Part shown: in pieces, positions 6,349 through 10,470 of the stretch
Position numbering within the stretch: position 1 is the first letter of the stretch
Layout of the letters: each line of letters opens with the position of its first letter
DNA from: DASWRT01 sp036403035
GTDB lineage: Bacteria; Pseudomonadota; Alphaproteobacteria; ATCC43930; CGMCC-115725
Direction of reading: 5' to 3'
NCBI GenBank assembly: GCA_036403035.1
Contig: DASWRT010000361.1
Coordinates: forward strand, 1 to 10,470
DNA length: 10,470 bases
Program-made: the position numbers and the translations under genes
Notes under the pieces: model-generated
Seen by the model: only the letters and a program-made list of their open reading frames with translations
Databases searched by the model: none
What the model was told of the DNA's origin: nothing

Positions 6349-6507
6349 CTATTGCAGTTGTTTCGGCGCCGCCGCCGCCGCGAGGTCCCGCTTCGCTTCA
6401 GCGAGCAATCGTTCGACGACCGAGCGTTTTTCGTCGCCCAGGTCGCGCTTCAGCAACGCTCCATAGTGAGCGATGTTCATTCGAATGATGGAAGGGTCTT
6501 CAGCCAT
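6349..6507 (-). CDS. Small conserved helical protein (52 aa), function unknown
   Basis: ATG at 6507-6505 follows a perfect AGGAGG (6520-6515) with a seven-base spacer, which decides the start over the longer frame beginning at 6549. The product begins MAEDPSIIRMNIAHYGALLK and continues with a charged helix (RDLGDEKRSVVERLLAEAKRD in pieces) to an Ala-rich tail ending PKQLQ. I recall similar proteins of this length, with the pattern DPS-x-x-R-M-N-I-A-H-Y/F, as hypothetical proteins across Hyphomicrobiales. It has no signal peptide or cysteine, so it is cytoplasmic. The stop is TAG at 6351-6349. It is convergent with the methyltransferase. A possible -35 box TTGACC lies about 130 bp upstream (plus-strand GGTCAA, 6639-6644), without a good -10. 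Confidence 0.75.
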   Translation of the reverse strand: MAEDPSIIRMNIAHYGALLKRDLGDEKRSVVERLLAEAKRDLAAAAAPKQLQ

Positions 6508-6686
6508 CACCGCGCCTCCTCTGAGGGGAGCGGGAGTGCGCGCGACCACTTTTTCCGGCGGCAGACGTTTCTCTCAGCCGGCGGTGCCCACGTCAGTCAT
6601 TGCCGCCGATGAAACGCCGTATGCCGACCGGGCACGTGGGTCAAGCCAATTCACACGCTCTCGAACCGAAACTTCCGTCGCCCGCG

Positions 6687-6857
6687 TCAGCGCGGCTCTT
6701 GTTGCCCCGCTTCTTCGAGCGCCCTGGCGCGCCGCTCGAACTGATCCGCGAAGGCGCGCTGCAACCGCACCTCGCGCCCGTCCTGGACGGTTTCAGCCTG
6801 TGCGACGCATTCGACGGCTCTGGCCCGGCAATAGGCCGCTTCTCCCGTGGTGTCCAT
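6687..6857 (-). CDS. Small helical protein (56 aa), function unknown
   Basis: ATG at 6857-6855 opens a 57-codon frame ending in TGA at 6689-6687. The protein starts MDTTGEAAYCRARAVECVAQ and ends in FERRARALEEAGQQEPR. The Y-x-x-R-A-x-E-C-x-x-x-A-E pattern followed by a second helix is typical of tiny alphaproteobacterial hypothetical proteins of 50-100 aa. Codon use is strongly GC at third positions, supporting translation. The ribosome binding site is weak (GGTGAG eight bases before ATG). It runs in the same direction as the 52-aa gene 179 bp downstream and sits directly behind a 26-bp palindrome. The single known hint of function is that such genes are often stress-associated; that is inference. 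Confidence 0.6.
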   Translation of the reverse strand: MDTTGEAAYCRARAVECVAQAETVQDGREVRLQRAFADQFERRARALEEAGQQEPR

Positions 6858-6869
6858 GATTTGCACTCA

Positions 6870-6895
6870 CCGTTTGTTCGGTACCTTACAAACGG
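6870..6895. promoter_or_regulatory. 26-bp near-perfect palindrome, candidate operator of the 56-aa gene
   Basis: CCGTTTGT (6870-6877) and ACAAACGG (6888-6895) are perfect inverted arms, and the centre GGTACC (6880-6885) is itself a palindrome on the same axis. Eleven of thirteen base pairs are symmetric. It ends 12 bp before the start codon on the minus strand and touches the weak ribosome binding site. It could bind a dimeric regulator or, as RNA, fold over the ribosome binding site. Confidence 0.5.
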
Positions 6896-7084
6896 GCGAA
6901 GACCCGCACCCGGTCCCTTTAAACCGCTACATTGCGAGCCGCCGGAATTATCTCCCGGAAGCTGATTACACGGCCTCCCAGCGGTTTTCGGCGAAAGCTA
7001 CCCCACGGCTGTCGCATGGACTCTCGATACGGAACGGCGGCTTGGCGGCGCCCCGCCGACCGGCTCCTGCACCGGCCGAGGCGG

Positions 7085-7933
7085 TCACGCGAACAGGCTC
7101 AGGATGCCGCCGCTGGCCCCACTGCTGATCCCGCCGCCGGACGCGCTGCCGAGGATGCCGAGGACGGCGGAGGAGTTGTCGGCGCCGCTCCCGTTGCTGC
7201 CGGCGAGCAGGCCTGCCAGGCCGCCGGTCGGGTCTGTCGAGGGGTTGTTCAAGTCGTTCATCACGAGATAGCGCTGCACGTATTTCGCGATGAAGGCCGG
7301 GTCCGTGAGCTTCGTCACGTCGAACCCGGAGCGTTTGAGCTGGGCGACCTGCTGATCGACGTCGAGCGCGCCCGCCTCTGCCGGCAGTCCCTGCGCGGTG
7401 CGCACGACGTCGCCGATCGTCGGGTCGGCGAGCACCTGATAGACCGAGGTCACCTGGCCGGCGATGCGCTGGAAATACAGCGCCTCGCGCACAGCCGGGT
7501 TCTGGTTGCCCTCGCTCTCCTCGAACTGGTTCGTCCCGAAGGACGCTATGATCTTGTCGGCGAAGCCCGATGCGTTGATGCCCGCGCCGCCGTCGGTGCT
7601 CAAGGATCCGAACGCCTGCGCGAACTGCTTGTAGCGCGGGTCGTTGAGCTGGTTCACCAGGGACGTCGAGTTGGACGGGTCCTGCGTCAGCAGCTTCTTG
7701 AGCAGCCCCTTCGCGTCGACCTGGCTTTCGAGCTGGAACGCGCCGAGCGCGACGGTCAGCGCCTGACGGTTGTTCAGGAGGTCGTCGACGGTCTTGATCG
7801 AGGGCAGAGCGGCCTGGAACGCGGTGACGGCGCGCTGATAGCTCGGCGTCGACTTCTCGTACGTAGTGATCGCCTGCGGCAGGTTGTGGTTGACCAGCAG
7901 GTACTGCGACAGGCTCGATTGGACGGCTATCAT
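7085..7933 (-). CDS. DUF1217 domain protein (flagellum-associated family) with Gly/Ser-rich tail
   Basis: A 282-aa protein. ATG at 7933-7931 has GAAGAGG five bases upstream; the frame is open further back but without conservation or a ribosome binding site. Residues ~5-225 match the DUF1217 pattern: SQYLLVNHNLPQAITTYEKS, a helix pair ending VDDLLNNRQALTVALGAFQL, LNDPRYKQFAQAFGSL, then NPAVREALYFQRIAGQVTSVYQVLADPTIGDVV and RTAQGLPAEAGALDVDQQ (each in the family order). DUF1217 proteins are mostly found in alphaproteobacteria and often lie in flagellar gene clusters; their molecular role is not settled. No flagellar gene is near this copy. The last ~55 residues are low-complexity Gly/Ser/Leu/Ala, ending GGILSLFA, which I do not recall as part of the family. 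There is no Sec signal peptide. The stop is TGA at 7087-7085. Confidence 0.85.
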   Translation of the reverse strand: MIAVQSSLSQYLLVNHNLPQAITTYEKSTPSYQRAVTAFQAALPSIKTVDDLLNNRQALTVALGAFQLESQVDAKGLLKKLLTQDPSNSTSLVNQLNDPRYKQFAQAFGSLSTDGGAGINASGFADKIIASFGTNQFEESEGNQNPAVREALYFQRIAGQVTSVYQVLADPTIGDVVRTAQGLPAEAGALDVDQQVAQLKRSGFDVTKLTDPAFIAKYVQRYLVMNDLNNPSTDPTGGLAGLLAGSNGSGADNSSAVLGILGSASGGGISSGASGGILSLFA

Positions 7934-8159
7934 GGACGCCTCTTCGTTGCGGGCATGGCCGGCAATCGTACGATCATGGCAAGGATCCCTTAACGGTCCG
8001 TTGACGGCGCCGCGTGACGCCGCGCTCCCCAGCCGCGGACCGGCCTCGCTGCCTTTCTGGCCGACCCGGAGCATCCGAACCGGTTCGTTCTCCGCACGTC
8101 ACCCCACGGCGATGGCGCGCCGCGAAACAGGATAACTAGGAATGCAACCGTCTTTTGTC

Positions 8160-8229
8160 AGACGCCTTTACAGAATTGCCCGGCGGTGCCGGCGTAACGC
8201 GAGGACTTAGACGCCTCTGCAATTCCCGG
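8160..8229. repeat. Imperfect direct repeat of about 22 bp in the control region
   Basis: AGACGCCTTTACAGAATTGC followed by CCGG (8160-8183) is echoed by AGACGCCTCTGCAATTCC followed by CGG (8209-8229), 49 bp apart. The first eight bases are identical, and the AATT and CCCGG parts are shared with small gaps. This may be a pair of protein-binding sites or an old duplication. Confidence 0.4.
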
Positions 8230-8394
8230 TTTTGCGGTGATGCGACGCCGTACTCAGGGAAGGCGGTTGTCTTGCGTAACGGCGGCAACGCCGACGGTTA
8301 GTTCTGGTTTTGTCTTCAAAGAACATAATAAACCCAACAAAGCCGCAATTTCGTCTGCGAGATCGCGCGCGCTGAAGCGCAATCTTATTCGCGG

Positions 8395-8426
8395 CGGGCG
8401 AGAACGCCCGTTACCCCGAAAGGGGT
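8395..8426. promoter_or_regulatory. Tandem palindromes, candidate enhancer (UAS) sites for a sigma-54 activator
   Basis: CGGGCG-AGAA-CGCCCG (8395-8410) and ACCCC-GAAA-GGGGT (8413-8426) are two perfect inverted repeats side by side, centres 17 bp apart. Relative to the predicted start of transcription at 8509 they lie at about -114 to -99 and -96 to -83, where sigma-54 activators usually bind. The second is extended by TTAC/GTAA at its flanks. They could instead form two RNA hairpins if transcribed from further upstream. Confidence 0.45.
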
Positions 8427-8482
8427 GTAAAGAAAATTGACATTGCCAATGGAAAATTCAGGATTTCCGGCGCTTTCGAAAT

Positions 8483-8498
8483 TGGCACGTCAGTTGCT
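8483..8498 (+). promoter_or_regulatory. Sigma-54 (RpoN) -24/-12 promoter of the PEP-CTERM gene
   Basis: TGGCACG-TCAG-TTGCT (8483-8498) matches the RpoN consensus TGGCACG-N4-TTGCW at every defined position. The invariant GG (8484-8485) and GC (8496-8497) are separated by the required ten bases. With C8497 at -12, transcription should begin near 8509, giving a ~28-base leader with GGGGA (8527-8531) before the ATG at 8537. Transcription would need an ATP-dependent enhancer-binding activator; in known PEP-CTERM systems this is often PrsR with its sensor PrsK. Confidence 0.85.
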
Positions 8499-8536
8499 GT
8501 GTGGACAGCGTCTTAAACCAGCAATTGGGGACAACC

Positions 8537-9130
8537 ATGCGTAATATCCTTGCAGCGATTGCGGGCGCTGCGCTTACGGCCGGCGTCGCGGTGGCGGCGC
8601 ATGCATCGCCGGTCACGACGAATCCGGGCTCGCTCACCGCGAGCGGCGACGTCAAGGCCGTGTTCGCGTTCGCGGATGCCGGCGATACCAGCCAGCTTCT
8701 CGAAACGAGCTTCTCCGGCGTGATCTTCAACAACCACGTTGATGCCGTCGGCACGACCAAGGATCTCGGGAACTACAGCGGCGCCATCACCTTCGTGCTG
8801 AACAACCTGTCCTCAGGTTATGCGTTCACGACCGGCGTGGCGGACTCCGTCGATGGTTTCTACCATGCATTCTATTCCACGCACTTCAGCGACTTCGGCG
8901 TCGGTCCGCTGTCGGGGGCGGCGGCGAGCGCCGTCGCCGGGCTCAGCGGTCCCGTTCTCTACGTCGGGTTCGAGGATCGCCGTTTCGGCGATTACGACTA
9001 CAACGACCTGATCTTCGCGTTCTCGTCGACCCGGCCCGCGGACGTTCCGGAGCCGGCAACGTTGGCGCTTCTCGGCACCGGCCTCGTCGGCGCGGGTGTC
9101 CTGAGCCGCCGCAAGCGCAAGACTGCCTGA
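8537..9130 (+). CDS. PEP-CTERM sorting domain protein with DUF4114 region
   Basis: A 197-aa exported protein. The start is ATG 8537, because the signal peptide MRNILAAIAGAALTAGVAVA-AHA|SP begins there and GGGGA lies five bases upstream; the in-frame GTG at 8501 lies before the predicted transcription start. The mature part is Ser/Gly/Phe-rich and beta-like. LYVGFEDRRFGDYDYNDLIF (about 143-162) matches the DUF4114 signature of acidic, probably calcium-binding, extracellular proteins. The C-terminus is a complete PEP-CTERM signal: VPEPATLALLGTGLVG (170-185), the rest of a short membrane segment, then the basic end SRRKRKTA. Exosortase recognises this signal, cuts it and directs the protein to the cell surface or an exopolysaccharide matrix. 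The exosortase gene itself is not in the window. The gene is a single unit with its own sigma-54 promoter and terminator. Confidence 0.93.
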   Translation: MRNILAAIAGAALTAGVAVAAHASPVTTNPGSLTASGDVKAVFAFADAGDTSQLLETSFSGVIFNNHVDAVGTTKDLGNYSGAITFVLNNLSSGYAFTTGVADSVDGFYHAFYSTHFSDFGVGPLSGAAASAVAGLSGPVLYVGFEDRRFGDYDYNDLIFAFSSTRPADVPEPATLALLGTGLVGAGVLSRRKRKTA

Positions 9131-9158
9131 GCGGCCACGGCCGGATAATGGTGCGGAA

Positions 9159-9188
9159 CGGCGTCCTTCGGGACGCCGCTTTCGTTTG
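9159..9188 (+). terminator. Intrinsic terminator with UUCG tetraloop after the PEP-CTERM gene
   Basis: CGGCGTCC (9159-9166) pairs perfectly with GGACGCCG (9171-9178) around a TTCG loop closed by C-G, the extra-stable tetraloop, and CTTTCGTTTG follows. It lies 28 bp after the TGA at 9128-9130 and closes the PEP-CTERM unit. Confidence 0.8.
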
Positions 9189-9846
9189 TGCGCCGGCAAA
9201 TCCCGCGCGTGGAGCAGGGCAGGGCGCCGGCTACGTGGCCTGGTTCGAGAAGCCGGACGCCGGCAGCGCCGGGTGCGCCGTGTTCGATTGCCTCATCGTC
9301 GCGATCTGGCTCCAGGACGCCGCCTCCGGGCAGCCCGCCGCCGACAGGATCCGCGTGCGCGGAATGGTCAAGCACCCGGCGATAGACGCCGTTAACGCGG
9401 TCAAGTATCACGGCAAACATAGTGTTACGGACATGCCGCTTTACTAACACACCGGGGTGTTCTGCTTTCCTCCCGATATTGTTTCGCATCCGATCCCGCA
9501 CGGTTTCCTGCTCATTCGGGCTCCATCGCCGCTTGCGCCGCAGGCGGTCGAGCAGGGCTCGTTCTGTCTCGGTCATCTATCGACGTGCCGCCGCGTCATC
9601 GGCGAGGGTGACGATGGATCGCGCGCCGGCTCCGCTCTCCACGCCCGACATCGCATGGCGAGCAGGTACTCTGCTCCGCCGCCGCGGAGATTTCTGCCGA
9701 CATCCACTCCGAACGGGCGTAGTCTCCTGACGCGCACCTTGGTCACGCTGCGGACGCGATGACGCCCCAGGAGCGCCAGATAGGCCGCCAATTCCCCGAA
9801 AGCCCGGGTATACGACCCGTTCGGCTGTCAACGATGGAGGCGGCTC
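9189..9846. other. Gene-poor interval with two doubtful reading frames
   Basis: No gene can be defended here. A plus-strand frame running to TAA at 9447 has strongly GC-rich third positions from about 9223 to 9380 (protein pieces GYVAWFEKPDAGSAGC and VRGMVKHPAIDAVNAVKY). Its only ATG (9148) lies before the terminator hairpin, and no ribosome binding site precedes its internal GTG. A minus-strand frame from ATG 9576 begins MTETERALLDRLRRKRRW, which looks protein-like, but it lacks a ribosome binding site and becomes Gly/Pro-rich noise further on. Either could be a decayed gene. A 16-bp imperfect palindrome AACACACCGGGGTGTT lies at about 9447-9462. Confidence 0.4.
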
Positions 9847-10170
9847 ATGAAACGATTGTTCGCAGGCATCGCCGTCGCGACGCTCACGCTTGCCGGCAGC
9901 GCCGCGTTCGCTCAGATGCATCAGAACAAGCCTGGGGCGGTGACGCAGCATCCCGAAGGGGAAAGCGTCGACAACGGCGCCGCGACGACGCGGGACAAGG
10001 TCGGCGATCGCGGCGGGAAGCCGGGCATAAGCCAAGCCGGCAACATGGCGCAGACGCAAAATCCGCCGATGGCCGGCAGCGGCATGAAGGACACGTCTTC
10101 GTCGGCGCGGCGCGGTCATCGCGGGACCAAGCCGGCGGGCCAGGAAACGACCAAAGGGCAATCCGAGTAG
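9847..10170 (+). CDS. Small exported hydrophilic protein (107 aa), function unknown
   Basis: ATG 9847 is preceded by TGGAGG (9835-9840) with a six-base spacer. Residues 1-22 (MKRLFAGIAVATLTLAGSAA-FA) form a clear Sec signal peptide with cleavage after AFA. The mature ~85 residues are polar, rich in Gly, Gln, Lys, Thr and Ser, without cysteine, hydrophobic core or known motif (pieces: QMHQNKPGAVTQHPEGE, GNMAQTQNPPMAGSGMKD, RRGHRGTKPAGQETTKG), so probably unfolded in isolation. Similar short periplasmic proteins are common hypothetical genes in Bradyrhizobium- and Methylobacterium-like genomes. It stands alone; no promoter is convincing (TATACG at 9809-9814 has no matching -35). The stop is TAG at 10168. 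Confidence 0.8.
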   Translation: MKRLFAGIAVATLTLAGSAAFAQMHQNKPGAVTQHPEGESVDNGAATTRDKVGDRGGKPGISQAGNMAQTQNPPMAGSGMKDTSSSARRGHRGTKPAGQETTKGQSE

Positions 10171-10470
10171 GGTTGCCGGAGACCGCGCCCGACCCGACCG
10201 CCGGGGATAGGTCCGCCGACGCATAGCGCGGATGTCGATCGAGCTTGGAACAGCACGCCCGGCATCGCGCCCGCGTGGAGCGTTTCCGAACCCAAGCGCA
10301 ATCCGCACGAGCGTCCGGAACGACGGTCCATCGCGACGGGGGCGGCGGACGGAGCGAGGCTGCGCTCGGGTGCACCCCTAAGAGCCTATCCCAGTAGGCG
10401 GTCGTGGTCTGCGTTGCGCCCCGACGTCCGGCGGTTAGGCGCGTGGCCGCGGGCGATGCCGGGACATCGG
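10171..10470. other. Gene-free end of the window with a possible insertion-sequence tip
   Basis: No reading frame with coding character was found in these 300 bases. CTAA followed by GAGCCTATCCCA (10382-10393) resembles terminal inverted repeats that I associate with IS5-family elements of alphaproteobacteria. Only about 90 bases lie beyond it, so the element, its transposase and its other end cannot be checked here. Confidence 0.3.

Larger units (their letters stand above)
7934..8482. other. Long divergent intergenic region with regulatory structure
   Basis: About 550 bases between divergent genes, without a supported reading frame. It contains a perfect 12-bp palindrome CGAACCGGTTCG (8076-8087), an imperfect direct repeat (8160-8229), a hairpin CGGCG-GCAA-CGCCG (8280-8293), a short GCGC-TGAA-GCGC hairpin (8369-8380) and two tandem palindromes (8395-8426). 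From about 8290 on it is clearly more AT-rich than the rest of the window, as expected of a control region. Confidence 0.6.

Noticed and set aside
6932..7993. 353-codon plus-strand frame
   Set aside because: It is antisense to the DUF1217 gene, whose frame has family motifs and a ribosome binding site.
8280..8430. Riboswitch (for example c-di-GMP type) in the hairpin-rich control region
   Set aside because: No conserved aptamer core was recognised, and the hairpins lie upstream of the predicted transcription start.
8437..8465. TTGACA as a sigma-70 -35 box before the PEP-CTERM gene
   Set aside because: The hexamer is perfect but no -10 box follows at 16-18 bp (AGGATT); the sigma-54 site further down is far better.

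Overview
The window looks like chromosomal DNA from a high-GC alphaproteobacterium, probably of the Hyphomicrobiales (Rhizobiales). The reasons are the strong G/C preference at third codon positions, an alphaproteobacterial-type RecJ, a DUF1217 flagellum-associated protein, two tiny helical proteins of a kind common in that order, and a dispersed REP-like hairpin. The genus cannot be fixed from the sequence alone.

Layout. (1) 1-1955 is housekeeping: the 3' ~99% of recJ (single-strand DNA 5'-3' exonuclease), then a tRNA-Glu(UUC) with a plausible promoter. (2) 1956-5400 starts the accessory part: a small exported Asn/Gly-repeat protein (GTG start at 2297), a REP-like hairpin, an orphan NMT1/THI5-type ABC substrate-binding protein, and a convergent metallophosphoesterase resembling mycobacterial phosphopantetheinyl hydrolase PptH. 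(3) 5408-6275 is a class I SAM methyltransferase gene broken by an exact 10-bp tandem duplication. The duplication shifts the frame and also creates a new ATG in the downstream frame. (4) 6349-6857 on the minus strand holds two tiny genes (52 and 56 aa); the second lies behind a 26-bp near-perfect palindrome. (5) 7085-7933 on the minus strand is a DUF1217 protein with an unusual Gly/Ser tail. (6) 8160-9188 is a self-contained transcription unit: a non-coding regulatory region with direct repeats and tandem palindromes, a textbook sigma-54 (-24/-12) promoter, a PEP-CTERM/DUF4114 exported protein, and a UUCG-tetraloop terminator. (7) 9189-9846 has no gene I can defend. It is followed by a small exported hydrophilic protein (9847-10170) and a gene-poor end that may contain the tip of an insertion sequence.

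How the genes relate. Apart from possible coupling of a small reading frame to the phosphoesterase, there is no operon; most genes are single units in alternating orientation. Several products are exported (the Asn/Gly-repeat protein, the binding protein, the PEP-CTERM protein, the 107-aa protein), so the region looks like a collection of cell-envelope and niche genes next to a tRNA. No integrase or second tRNA fragment is present to prove an island.

Best leads: the sigma-54-driven PEP-CTERM unit with candidate enhancer sites, the methyltransferase with the 10-bp duplication, the Asn/Gly-repeat protein with a leader-like MDQIAGG motif, and the PptH-like enzyme without a neighbouring phosphopantetheinyl transferase.
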